A stretch of 64,000 nucleotides of DNA, taken from NCBI RefSeq assembly GCF_000380985.1, contig NZ_KB905706.1, forward strand, positions 36,440 through 100,439, written 5' to 3'. Source of the DNA: Proteiniphilum acetatigenes DSM 18083 (lineage in GTDB: Bacteria; Bacteroidota; Bacteroidia; Bacteroidales; Dysgonomonadaceae). Positions 37,301 to 45,613 of this stretch are shown here, one piece after another. Positions within the stretch are counted from its first letter, which is position 1. Each line of letters begins with the position of its first letter. The notes under the pieces were generated by a model that saw nothing but the letters and a program-made list of their open reading frames with translations, had not been told where the DNA came from and made no database searches. A program made the position numbers and the translations under genes.

Positions 37301-37446
37301 ATATGTCAAATCTACGCATATATATAAGTGGCACTAATCTTCTGACTTTCAGCAAATTTAAGCTATGGGATCCGGAAATGGGAGGAAATGGGTTAGGCTA
37401 TCCGGTTCAGAGAGTAGCGAATGTAGGTATCCAGTTAGGTTTTTAA
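34318..37446 (+). CDS. SusC-like TonB-dependent transporter (module 1)
   Basis: This is a 1042 aa outer-membrane importer with a Sec signal (MKKKLNFLLCILLLFPFCLSA, cut near AQ). A carboxypeptidase-like domain follows (GKVIESETGEPLPGATVQIEN, residues 27-110). Next come the TonB-box region (ELDEVTIVAFGKQKK), the plug (ALAGRMSGLIAYQRSGEPG, ILKDATATALYGSRGANGVILV) and a 22-strand barrel ending in LGF. It lacks the STN domain, so regulation is probably through AraC rather than a FecR/sigma pair. It is paired with the SusD gene 22 bp downstream and is a close paralogue of 42465-45584: the first 140 residues are almost the same. Confidence 0.95.
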   Translation: MKKKLNFLLCILLLFPFCLSAQEKLVNGKVIESETGEPLPGATVQIENSTRGVTTDIDGTFEIRATSSDKLVISFLGLESQTIAVGSQTYIEVVMSQAASELDEVTIVAFGKQKKESVIGSITTVRPDDLKVPSSNLTTALAGRMSGLIAYQRSGEPGLDNAEFFIRGVTTFGYKKDPLILIDNNESSSTELARMQPDDIASFSILKDATATALYGSRGANGVILVSTKEGREGKAKINVRFEEAFSQPTKMVEMADPVTYMKLHNEAIRTRDPLGKLMYSEHKIQNTIDGTNPYVYPATDWYDMLFKDYSNNHRLNLNVSGGGKIARYYLAGSIINDNGVLNVDKKNNFNNNVKLNRYMLRSNVNINITPTTEAIVRLSGAFDDYKGPPEGGQRIFQMVMHTNPVLFPPYYAPDAANEYTEHVLFGNYDNMQYYNPYAEMVKGYKEYSESQMSAQFELKQDLTFITEGLSFRAMFNTNRYAYFDVVRQYTPFYYTVGSYNKEKNTYTLSPLNEEQGTDYLSYNEGPKNVHAVTYFESALTWNREFDKIHDVGALLVYTVRNELIGNAGDLQKSLPYRNMNFAGRFTYSYDSRYLFEGNFGYNGSERFSKAERFGFFPSAGIGWNVSNESFYGDGLRKIVSSLKLKSTYGLSGNDAIGDANDRFFYLSNVNMNSDSHRSSFGTFGNSGGLSKSGIAVSRYANDLITWETSKKFNVTAEIGLFEKIDIQAEYFKEDRNNILMDRAFIPSTMGLQAPSRSNVGEAAAHGVDISVNLNHSFNKDTWISGIANFTYATSEFKVYEEPDYPNAPWRSRIGYPLTQTWGYIAERLFVDEEEVRNSPTQFGNYKAGDIKYKDLNGDGKITELDMAPIGYPTTPEITYGFGLSSGHKKFDFSFFFQGNARTSFWLATYNDFNNGVVDVTPFIGGQQGLLKAIADSHWSETNRDIYAMWPRLSPSSIENNNKTSTWLMRDGTFLRLKSVELGYTLPDHLASKTHMSNLRIYISGTNLLTFSKFKLWDPEMGGNGLGYPVQRVANVGIQLGF

Positions 37447-37468
37447 AGATTTTTTAAATGAAATAAAA

Positions 37469-39403
37469 ATGAAAACAAAAAGAATAAAAGATACACTAAT
37501 TTATATTTTAGTAGCATTTACCGTATTATCCTGCGATTATCTGGATGTTATTCCTGACAATGTCGCAACAATAGATTATGCATTCAAAAACAGTATTGCT
37601 GCGGAAAAATATTTATACGGGTGTTACAGCTACAGACCAGCCATTGGAGACATCCAAAATGATCCTGCGATGACCGGTTCTGATGAGACAACACAAAGAT
37701 ACGTTCAGTTAGAATCGGGAACAAGATTTGTCACATGGGGTGGAACAAGGATAACACGGGGACTACAGAACACCAATGAACCAGTAATGAATACATGGGA
37801 TGGTAATCGCTCATTATGGGTAGGTATTCGTGACTGCAATATCTTTCTTGAAAATATCGGTAATGTGAGAGATTTGATGGAGCATAATCGAAGAAGATGG
37901 ATCGCAGAAGTTAAATTCTTAAAAGCCTATTATCATTACTCTTTAATGAAGAGATACGGACCTATCCCCATTGTGGATGTAAATCTTCCCATCTCAGCAA
38001 ATGTACAGGATGTACAAGTCTACAGAGAGCCCATTGATGATGTTGTAAACTATATCACAGGGCTGATAGAGGAGGCTATCGTTGATCTTCCTGAAGCAAA
38101 AGAAATAGTAGAAGGGACTGAGGCTGGAAGAGTTGATAAATTAGTTGCCATGACTTTAAAAGCGGAGGTTTTGCTCTTTGCCGCAAGTCCATTATTTAAC
38201 GGTAACACTGATTTTTCCGGAATGAAGGATAATAAGGACCGCCAATTATTTCCTCAGAACTACGATCCAAATAAATGGAAAATAGCTGCTGATGCCTGTC
38301 TCGAAGCTATAGAAGCCAGCCATGCCCAGGGAAAGAGACTGTATAACCAAGTTGAGCCATTGTTAATCAATGAACCAGAGGTATTGAAATTGCAAATAAA
38401 TTACAGACAAGCAATTTGTGATAGATGGAATTCAGAACTAATATGGGGTGGAACCAATAATGATTGTGGAATTCTGGCAAGAGATGCTTCAACAAGAATT
38501 GTCCGAATGAGTCCTACTACTTTATCTGCTGTTACAAGTGAGTGGTCGCCTACTCTGGGATTGGTTAACAAATACTATTCATCTAACGGTGTCCCTATAG
38601 AGGAAGATAAAGACTGGCAAGCGAAAGGTTGGTATCAGAATAGGCATTCCATTCGTCCGGTGCCTTCTTCCGGAGATGAAATATACTATATAAAAGAAGG
38701 TGAAAAGACTGTTTATCTGCATTATAACAGGGAACCCCGTTTTTATGCAAGTATTGCTTTTGATAAAGGTATTTATCTGGGAGCGGGATATAACACTTTC
38801 AAAGATGCTAAGCATTGTGAATTCATGGATACTCAGATATCCGGTTTTCAGGCTGGGGAAGCGAACTCTATTACAGGATATGGTGCAAAAAAAATGAGTC
38901 ATTTCAAAAATACGCAACAGTATGATAGAACCACGTGGGAATATTTTCCATTTCCAATATATCGGTTGGCAGACCTGTATCTCATGTACGCTGAAGCTCT
39001 CAATGAAGCAGATGGTCCCGCCGAAGAGATATTCAAATATATGGATATGATTCGTGCCCGTGCAGGATTGGAGGGAATCGTTGATTCATGGACAAAATAT
39101 TCTACCAACCCTGAAAAAGTCAACACAAAAGATGGCCGGAGGAATATCATACACAGAGAAAGAGCCATAGAACTGGCCTTTGAAGGAAAACGTTTCTGGG
39201 ATATACGCAGATGGAAAGAGATCGATATTTATAATTCGGATCCTTTAGGATGGAATATCATGGGAGATACTCCGGAAGATTTTTATGTCATCCTTCCTTT
39301 AAGAAACGAATCAGTAAGATTTACTGTAAAAGATTATTTTTGGCCGATAAAAGAGTCCAATTTGTTTGTGAATAAGAATCTCGTCCAAAACTACGGTTGG
39401 TAA
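37469..39403 (+). CDS. SusD/RagB-family lipoprotein (module 1)
   Basis: This is a 644 aa SusD homologue; signal ends FTVLSC, followed by DYLDVIPDNVATIDYAF. WVGIRDCNIFLENIG, WIAEVKFLKAYYHYSLMKRYGPIPIVD and ELAFEGKRFWDIRRWKEI are the family marks. It is longer than the SusD at 23072, with extra loops in the C-terminal half that normally shape the ligand site. It partners the SusC just upstream and is paralogous to 45614-47566. Confidence 0.94.
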   Translation: MKTKRIKDTLIYILVAFTVLSCDYLDVIPDNVATIDYAFKNSIAAEKYLYGCYSYRPAIGDIQNDPAMTGSDETTQRYVQLESGTRFVTWGGTRITRGLQNTNEPVMNTWDGNRSLWVGIRDCNIFLENIGNVRDLMEHNRRRWIAEVKFLKAYYHYSLMKRYGPIPIVDVNLPISANVQDVQVYREPIDDVVNYITGLIEEAIVDLPEAKEIVEGTEAGRVDKLVAMTLKAEVLLFAASPLFNGNTDFSGMKDNKDRQLFPQNYDPNKWKIAADACLEAIEASHAQGKRLYNQVEPLLINEPEVLKLQINYRQAICDRWNSELIWGGTNNDCGILARDASTRIVRMSPTTLSAVTSEWSPTLGLVNKYYSSNGVPIEEDKDWQAKGWYQNRHSIRPVPSSGDEIYYIKEGEKTVYLHYNREPRFYASIAFDKGIYLGAGYNTFKDAKHCEFMDTQISGFQAGEANSITGYGAKKMSHFKNTQQYDRTTWEYFPFPIYRLADLYLMYAEALNEADGPAEEIFKYMDMIRARAGLEGIVDSWTKYSTNPEKVNTKDGRRNIIHRERAIELAFEGKRFWDIRRWKEIDIYNSDPLGWNIMGDTPEDFYVILPLRNESVRFTVKDYFWPIKESNLFVNKNLVQNYGW

Positions 39404-39435
39404 ATTAATCAAGCACATACTATAATTATAAAGAT

Positions 39436-40641
39436 ATGAAACTGAAAAAAAATATTCTATCTGGATTTTTAGGGACAATATTTCTTTATTCATGCGGGAA
39501 TGAAGAACCTGTAGGTCAACAACCTATAGACAATGTTCCACCAGGAATAGTAACAAATGTAAGCGTAAAAAGCATTGCAGGAGGAGCAGTTTTTCGTTAT
39601 ACACTTCCTGCTGATGAGGATTTATTATACATTAAAGCAGTTTATTCTATCAATGAAGAAACAGAAGTAGAAAGTAAAGCCTCTGCTTTTGTGGATTCAT
39701 TGGTCGTACAGGGTTTTGGAGATACTATCCAATATCAAGTAAGATTAATCGCAGTAGATAAAAGCCGGAATGAATCGCCGGCTCATACAGAAATGATAAA
39801 GCCGCTCACTCCTAATATTATTTCGATCTCGAAAACATTGTCCATAGTACCTGATTTCGGGGGATTATTGGCCATCTGGGAAAATCCCAACAGGGCAGAG
39901 ATTTCCGTTAATATCGAAGTATTGGATGATAACAAAGAGTATGTCCCTAAAGAAACATTCTATAGCTCCACAATCAATGGAAAGGGTACAATCAGAGGTA
40001 TGGATACCATCCCCACCTATTTCCGTACTTATCTTCAAGATCACTGGGGAAATAAAAGTACTTTCAGATACGATACAATCACTCCTATCTATGAAACGGA
40101 ATTCGATAAATTGAAATTTGCTAAAGTAACTACAGCAGGAGATATCCCCCCGTATAATTCGAATTACGATATTCATAGAATATGGGACGGAAACAATGGA
40201 GGAGACCCGTGCTACAGTTCTCCAGCCGGAACGGGTATATGGCCTCAATCTGTCTCTTTTGATTTGGGAGTAATAGGAAAGATCAGTCGTTTACGGCTGT
40301 TTCAAAGAACATCGAATACGAATTACATTTTTCACGAAGGGAATTTGAGAAACTTTGAAGTATGGGGGTGTATAGCCTATAACCCTGCAGAATCAGGCTG
40401 GGAACAATGGACCAAGTTAATGGATTGTGAATCTATTAAACCCTCGGGATTACCTCTTGGACAACTGTCCATTGAAGATGAAGAACAGGCTCGAAACGGA
40501 GAGGATTTTACAAATGATCCCAATAACCCGCCGGTCCGCTATATAAGAATATTAGCAAAACGAACCTGGGCCGATGGTGCGAATTTTCAAATCGGCGAGG
40601 TGGAGATTTATGGGGATAACCGGCCATCCGTCTTACAATAA
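39436..40641 (+). CDS. DUF4959/DUF5000-type surface lipoprotein (module 1)
   Basis: This is a 401 aa lipoprotein (signal ending FLYSC). The first 100 residues read VPPGIVTNVSVKSIAGGAVFRYTLPADEDLLYIKAVY, the pattern of DUF4959, a fibronectin-like domain. A middle beta domain resembles DUF5126 (FYSSTINGKGTIRGMDTIPTYFRTYLQDHWGN). The last 150 residues resemble DUF5000, a discoidin-like sugar-binding fold (IWDGNNGGDPCYSS, VSFDLGVIGKISRLRLFQR, VRYIRILAKRTW). These proteins follow SusD in many Bacteroidota loci and are thought to be surface glycan-binding proteins. The paralogue is at 47600. Confidence 0.78.
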   Translation: MKLKKNILSGFLGTIFLYSCGNEEPVGQQPIDNVPPGIVTNVSVKSIAGGAVFRYTLPADEDLLYIKAVYSINEETEVESKASAFVDSLVVQGFGDTIQYQVRLIAVDKSRNESPAHTEMIKPLTPNIISISKTLSIVPDFGGLLAIWENPNRAEISVNIEVLDDNKEYVPKETFYSSTINGKGTIRGMDTIPTYFRTYLQDHWGNKSTFRYDTITPIYETEFDKLKFAKVTTAGDIPPYNSNYDIHRIWDGNNGGDPCYSSPAGTGIWPQSVSFDLGVIGKISRLRLFQRTSNTNYIFHEGNLRNFEVWGCIAYNPAESGWEQWTKLMDCESIKPSGLPLGQLSIEDEEQARNGEDFTNDPNNPPVRYIRILAKRTWADGANFQIGEVEIYGDNRPSVLQ

Positions 40642-40676
40642 TAAAGAGTATTCATAGCTTACAAATTACAATACAT

Positions 40677-41840
40677 ATGAAGAATTTAATAAAGGCAATT
40701 TATGCTGCGATAGGGATATTTCTATTACTATTGGTATCTTGTTCAGACATGAACGAACTAAGTGATAGGTTCTTAAAAGACGGTGAGATCACCTATGCAG
40801 TTCTTCCCGATTCTGTCGCCATTGGAGCAGGGAAAGAACGTTTACAATTTGAAATATTCATACAAACGAATAGGGTAAAAACAACGCGTATTTATTGGAA
40901 TAACCATGCCGATTCAGTAGATGTGGAAATAGGAAATAAAGACGGCGTATTCTATAAAATCATAGAAAACCTGCCTGAGCAAAGTTATCTATTTAATTTG
41001 GTGAATATAGATCAATATGGGAACAGATCTTTACCTTATGAAGTGTCAGGACGAACTTTAGGGGAAAAATACGAAAGTACCATGATCGATAGACGGATTA
41101 CCTCCATTAGCACAAATAGTTCCGGAAACAGGATCTTGATATGGGGAAACGTAGATGAATCATCAGATGCCAGATACACAGAAGTATCCTATATTAACAA
41201 TGAGAACGAAAATGTTATTTTACAGGTACCTCTCTCAGAAAAAAGTTCTGTTATAACAGACCTCAAGCCTGGCAATATGCCGATGTATCGGACAATATAT
41301 ATACCTGATGAAATGGCTTTTGAAGTGTTCTATACTGATTTCAAAGAAACCACCCTTACATACGATGGTGACTACTCAATGATAAAATCTGAAATTATCA
41401 TCTTAGGATATTCAAACCAGCATGATTCGGGTGATAATGCAGCAAAAAATGTGCTGGATGATAATTATAATAATAGATGGCACACACTGGTCTCGGCTAA
41501 TTATCCGCACTGGATGGTATTTGATTTAGGTGGAGATGTACTTTTTAGTAGATTTTCGATATGGCCTTCCATATTCGGTTTAAATGCAGGTCAAACTTAT
41601 GACGTAAGACTACCTGATAAATTTTCCCTTTGGGGGAGGAATGACGCCCCAAACGGAAATCTGATTGATGAGACAGGTTGGACTAAGTTAGGAGAGTATT
41701 ATTATGAAAATAGGGGTGGCGAACAAACATTTGTCATTGAAAACCCTATACCTGTCAGATATTTAAAAATGTATGCAGCCAGCGGTTCAAATGGAACAAA
41801 TATAATGTCTGTCGGAGAATTTGATATTTATTCTAAATAA
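40677..41840 (+). CDS. DUF4998/discoidin-like surface lipoprotein (module 1)
   Basis: This is a 387 aa lipoprotein (signal ending LLLVSC). The first 200 residues match the DUF4998 pattern (TRIYWNNHADSVDVEI, LFNLVNIDQYGNRSLPYEVSGRTLG). The C-terminal 140 residues form an F5/8-type C (discoidin-like) domain (NVLDDNYNNRWHTL, HWMVFDLGGDVLFSRFSIWPS, IPVRYLKMYAAS). It is last in the four-gene module and probably binds glycan at the surface together with SusD. The paralogue is at 48880. Confidence 0.78.
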   Translation: MKNLIKAIYAAIGIFLLLLVSCSDMNELSDRFLKDGEITYAVLPDSVAIGAGKERLQFEIFIQTNRVKTTRIYWNNHADSVDVEIGNKDGVFYKIIENLPEQSYLFNLVNIDQYGNRSLPYEVSGRTLGEKYESTMIDRRITSISTNSSGNRILIWGNVDESSDARYTEVSYINNENENVILQVPLSEKSSVITDLKPGNMPMYRTIYIPDEMAFEVFYTDFKETTLTYDGDYSMIKSEIIILGYSNQHDSGDNAAKNVLDDNYNNRWHTLVSANYPHWMVFDLGGDVLFSRFSIWPSIFGLNAGQTYDVRLPDKFSLWGRNDAPNGNLIDETGWTKLGEYYYENRGGEQTFVIENPIPVRYLKMYAASGSNGTNIMSVGEFDIYSK

Positions 41841-41854
41841 TTCATATTATCTGT

Positions 41855-41900
41855 CTGGCAAGGGGAGCGTTCAAAACCTTTTTGGATCTCCCCTTGCCAG
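41855..41900 (+). terminator. Strong hairpin ending module 1
   Basis: CTGGCAAGGGGAG and CTCCCCTTGCCAG pair perfectly over 13 bp with a 20-base loop, 14 bp after the stop codon of module 1. There is no T-run after it. It may terminate or process the module 1 transcript and protect its 3' end. Confidence 0.6.
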
Positions 41901-42017
41901 GGATATCAAGGGATATCGGGCATCAACAGGATTGAAGAATTACAGCCATTTTATATAAAATATCATTTTATTCAGGTTAAATATCATTTTCCATAGCCCT
42001 AAAGTATACCATAAAGG

Positions 42018-42025
42018 TATTTTTG
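42018..42025 (+). promoter_or_regulatory. Possible -7 element for module 2
   Basis: TATTTTTG fits TAnnTTTG but lacks a -33 partner and is 440 bp before the susC start. In AT-rich DNA a chance match is possible. Confidence 0.3.
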
Positions 42026-42224
42026 TATAAATTTTGTCAAAAACAGAAATTAAACCTCCGGAAATTTATTGTTATATTGTTTAGGAGCGGCCATAAAAAC
42101 AAAACGAGGAGGAAATCATATCACCTCAACTCATTGTAATTTGCCAATATGACACAAATAAATTATATATTTTTCTATGATATGAATTCATTTCTAAAAG
42201 AGATGGATAGTTTTACAATTTTTA

Positions 42225-42240
42225 CCCCCCCCCCCCCCCC
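42225..42240 (+). repeat. Homopolymeric C16 tract
   Basis: An uninterrupted run of 16 C lies in otherwise AT-rich spacer, 225 bp before the second susC start and downstream of the only promoter candidate seen. Runs of this length are prone to slipped-strand length change. The exact length could also be uncertain in the assembly. Confidence 0.85.
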
Positions 42241-42378
42241 GTTAACCTTAGTTAACAAAAAAGTATTTTTTTATTTTAACGAAAACAAAAACCTCTTATC
42301 AGGAAATAATTCCGATATGAGGCGAATTTATATGCCTGTATGGAATTCCTACAGGCATCGGATCATTTATTATCACAT

Positions 42379-42402
42379 AAAGAGAAAAAAGTTCTCTTTT
42401 TT
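42379..42402 (+). terminator. AT-rich hairpin with T-run in the susC leader (possible attenuator)
   Basis: AAAGAGAA and TTCTCTTT pair over 8 bp around a 5-base loop and run into further T, 62 bp before the ATG. A second stem, ATGCCTGTA/TACAGGCAT (42332-42358), precedes it. This resembles a weak intrinsic terminator within the leader, but the stem is weak. Confidence 0.35.
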
Positions 42403-42464
42403 GACAGTACCATTTAACTATCTAAACAAATTCTAATTATTAATCTAAAGCAAATGAAAATGAG

Positions 42465-45400
42465 ATGAAAAAGAAATTGAATTTTTTACTATGTATTCTT
42501 CTGTTCGTTCCTCTTTATTTACCTGCACAGCAAGCACAAATAAGGGGAAAGGTGATAGAAGCGGAAACAGGTGAACCCCTGCCGGGAGTCAGTATCCTGA
42601 TAGAGAACTCAACCAGAGGGGTAACCACCGACATAGACGGTACCTTCGAGATAAGGGCCGCCTCTTCGGACAAACTGGTATTCTCTTTCCTCGGGATGGA
42701 ATCCCAAACCATCGAAGTAGGGGCTCAAAGCTATATTGAGGTAGCTATGAGACCGGCGGCAAGCGAACTTGACGAGGTCACAATCGTAGCCTTCGGTAAG
42801 CAAAAGAAAGAGAGTGTGATCGGCGCCATCACTACTGTGAACACAAAAGATTTAAAAGTACCTTCGAGTAATCTGACAACCGCCCTGGCGGGGAATATGG
42901 CGGGAATAATAGCTTATCAGCGTAGCGGAGAACCGGGAGCTGACAATGCTGATTTCTTCGTTCGCGGTATAACCACTTTCGGGGCAAATACCAGTCCATT
43001 GATATTAATCGACAACATAGAATTAACCTCTACAGACCTTGCCCGCCTTCAACCGGATGATATTGCCAGCTTTTCCATCATGAAGGATGCCACAGCTACT
43101 GCCTTATATGGAGCCCGGGGAGCGAATGGGGTGATATTGGTAACTACCAAACGGGGAGTGGAAGGTCCGGCCAAAATATTCGTACGTGTGGAAAATTCTA
43201 TCTCACAGCCGACAAGTAATATTGAACTTGCCGACCCTGTCACATTCATGAAGTTGCACAACGAGGCGGTATTAACGCGGAATCCACTTGGAGAACTCCC
43301 TTATAGCCAGGACAAAATAGAGAATACAATGCGTCCCGGCTCAAGCCCTTATATTTATCCGGCAAATGATTGGTACGATATGCTTTTCAATGACCACACC
43401 CAAAATATACGGGGTAATGTGAGTGTAACGGGAGGGGGAAGTATTGCACGGTATTATGTAGCAGCAGCATTTTCAAAAGATAACGGGATATTAAAAGTAG
43501 ATAAACGGAATAGTTTCAACAATAACATCAACTTCAAGAATTATAACCTGAGGGCAAATGTAGATATCGATATTACCAAAAAGACCACATTAGGTGTAAG
43601 GCTTTCCGGTAATTTCGACGATTACACCGGCCCCATGTATTCGGGAGAAGATGTATACAGGATGGTCATGCGTTCTAATCCCGTACTATTTCCGGCTTAC
43701 TATCCCATCGATGAAGATTTCAAGTATGTAAAACATATCATGTTCGGTAACTATCAGGGGAATTACACGAATCCTTATGCCGAAATGGTGAGAGGTTACC
43801 AGGACAAATCACGATCTCAAATGCTGGCTATGTTGGAGCTAAACCAGGACCTTGACTTTATCACCAAAGGACTTAGTTTCATGGCATTGATGAATATTTC
43901 ACGTTTAGCGGAATATAGCGTGAACAGGTCATATACCCCTTTCTGGTACCAGTTGCGTGGCAACTACGACAGTTTTACGGGTGAGTATCATCTGGAACGG
44001 ATCAATGAAAACGGGACAGAATATCTCGGATACAACGAAAGCCCCAAAACCGTTGAGTCCACTACATATACCGAGTCCCGCCTCAACTATGCCAACACGT
44101 TCGATATGCATAGTGTAAGCGGATTACTGGTATTCACGACCCGCGAATGGCTGGCAGCAAACCAGGGAAGCCTGCAGCTTTCACTGCCTTCCCGCAACGT
44201 GGGACTGGCCGGTCGTGCTACCTATTCGTTCGACAGTCGTTATTTTGCAGAATTCAATTTCGGGTATAACGGTTCCGAGCGTTTTGCAGAGAACAATCGC
44301 TGGGGATTCTTCCCCTCGGCCGGTGTGGCATGGTTAATCTCCAATGAATCTTTTTGGAAGCATTTACAGCCTACCATTCATAACCTGAAACTCCGCTACT
44401 CCTACGGTTTAGTGGGCAATGACCAGATCGGCGAAAAAGAAGACCGTTTCTTTTATCTTTCACAGGTAAATATGGAAGATGGTAACAGGGGTGCCTATTT
44501 TGGCGAGAACGTAGATAAAGGTGGAGCCGGTATCCGGATAAACCGGTATGCCAATGATGCCATTACGTGGGAAACCTCTACAAAACAAAATTATGCAGTC
44601 GAACTCGGCTTGTGGAATAAAGTAAATATTATTGCGGAATATTTTACCGAACACCGCCGTAACATATTGATGACCCGTGCTGCGATACCCTCAACCATGG
44701 GATTACAGGCTTCCGTAAGAGCGAATATAGGTGAAGCCAGCGCACACGGAATAGATATCCAGTCGGATTATCAACATGTATGGAACAAAGATTTCTGGAC
44801 ATCCGCCCGTGCAAACTTTACCTGGTCGACCAGCCAGTACAAAGTTTACGAAGAACCCGAATACAAGGAATATTGGCGGTCGCGCGTTGGTTATTCCCTG
44901 AATCAACAATGGGGTTATATTGCTGAACGCCTGTTCATAGATGATGCCGAAGCCAGGAATTCACCTCCCCAAATGTTTGGCGGAGAGTATGGCGGCGGGG
45001 ATATTAAATATACCGATGTGAACCGCGACGGGCAGATCACCCCGGCGGATATGGTACCGATAGGTAACCCCACCTCTCCCGAAATAATCTATGGATTCGG
45101 ATTTTCAGCCGGTTACAAAGGATTTGACGCCTCTATATTCTTTCAGGGGCTGGCTAACGAATCTTTTTGGATAAATACCGCGGGATTCGATAGTAATAAC
45201 AGATTTATAGGAATATCTCCTTTTGCTCATCAAACACAACTCCTTAAAGTGATTGCAGACAGTCATTGGTCTGAAAACAATCAGAACTTATATGCATTCT
45301 GGCCAAGACTAAGCCCGATAGTCAATGCAAATAACACGCAACAGAGCACATGGTTTATGCGTGACGGTTCCTTTTTGAGGCTCAAACAACTGGAGGTGGG

Positions 45401-45584
45401 CTATACCATTCCCGGTAAATGGCAGAAACAACTGCACCTCAACCAACTCAGGGTTTATTTCAGTGGAACCAACCTGCTGTTATTCAGCAAATTTAAACTA
45501 TGGGATGTAGAAATGGCCGGGAATGGTCTTGGTTATCCTATACAGAAGGTATTTAACTTTGGAGTGAATCTGACATTTAATTAA
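42465..45584 (+). CDS. SusC-like TonB-dependent transporter (module 2)
   Basis: This is a 1039 aa paralogue of 34318-37446. Signal MKKKLNFLLCILLFVPLYLPA, carboxypeptidase-like domain (GKVIEAETGEPLPGVSILIEN), TonB-box region with the identical VTIVAFGKQKKESVIG, plug (ALAGNMAGIIAYQRSGEPG, IMKDATATALYGARGANGVILV) and barrel ending NLTFN. No STN domain. The N-terminal 140 residues are nearly the same as module 1 while the barrel and loops differ more, suggesting altered ligand choice after duplication. Its SusD is 29 bp downstream. Confidence 0.95.
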   Translation: MKKKLNFLLCILLFVPLYLPAQQAQIRGKVIEAETGEPLPGVSILIENSTRGVTTDIDGTFEIRAASSDKLVFSFLGMESQTIEVGAQSYIEVAMRPAASELDEVTIVAFGKQKKESVIGAITTVNTKDLKVPSSNLTTALAGNMAGIIAYQRSGEPGADNADFFVRGITTFGANTSPLILIDNIELTSTDLARLQPDDIASFSIMKDATATALYGARGANGVILVTTKRGVEGPAKIFVRVENSISQPTSNIELADPVTFMKLHNEAVLTRNPLGELPYSQDKIENTMRPGSSPYIYPANDWYDMLFNDHTQNIRGNVSVTGGGSIARYYVAAAFSKDNGILKVDKRNSFNNNINFKNYNLRANVDIDITKKTTLGVRLSGNFDDYTGPMYSGEDVYRMVMRSNPVLFPAYYPIDEDFKYVKHIMFGNYQGNYTNPYAEMVRGYQDKSRSQMLAMLELNQDLDFITKGLSFMALMNISRLAEYSVNRSYTPFWYQLRGNYDSFTGEYHLERINENGTEYLGYNESPKTVESTTYTESRLNYANTFDMHSVSGLLVFTTREWLAANQGSLQLSLPSRNVGLAGRATYSFDSRYFAEFNFGYNGSERFAENNRWGFFPSAGVAWLISNESFWKHLQPTIHNLKLRYSYGLVGNDQIGEKEDRFFYLSQVNMEDGNRGAYFGENVDKGGAGIRINRYANDAITWETSTKQNYAVELGLWNKVNIIAEYFTEHRRNILMTRAAIPSTMGLQASVRANIGEASAHGIDIQSDYQHVWNKDFWTSARANFTWSTSQYKVYEEPEYKEYWRSRVGYSLNQQWGYIAERLFIDDAEARNSPPQMFGGEYGGGDIKYTDVNRDGQITPADMVPIGNPTSPEIIYGFGFSAGYKGFDASIFFQGLANESFWINTAGFDSNNRFIGISPFAHQTQLLKVIADSHWSENNQNLYAFWPRLSPIVNANNTQQSTWFMRDGSFLRLKQLEVGYTIPGKWQKQLHLNQLRVYFSGTNLLLFSKFKLWDVEMAGNGLGYPIQKVFNFGVNLTFN

Positions 45585-45613
45585 TTAGTATTAACCTATA
45601 ACTTTATATTACA

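Larger units (their letters stand above)
41841..42464. other. Long intergenic region between tandem modules
   Basis: These 624 bp contain, in order: a strong hairpin (41855-41900), a -7 promoter-like element (42018-42025), a run of 16 C (42225-42240) followed by two GTTAAC words, a 9-bp hairpin (42332-42358) and an AT-rich hairpin with T-run (42379-42402) 62 bp before the next susC. A possible frame of 95 codons across the C-run has no coding character. The layout suggests a long leader for module 2. Confidence 0.6.

Noticed and set aside
42149..42436. 95-codon plus-strand frame across the C16 tract
   Set aside because: It encodes a proline run from the homopolymer and low-complexity sequence, has no family resemblance, and contains the leader hairpins of the next susC.
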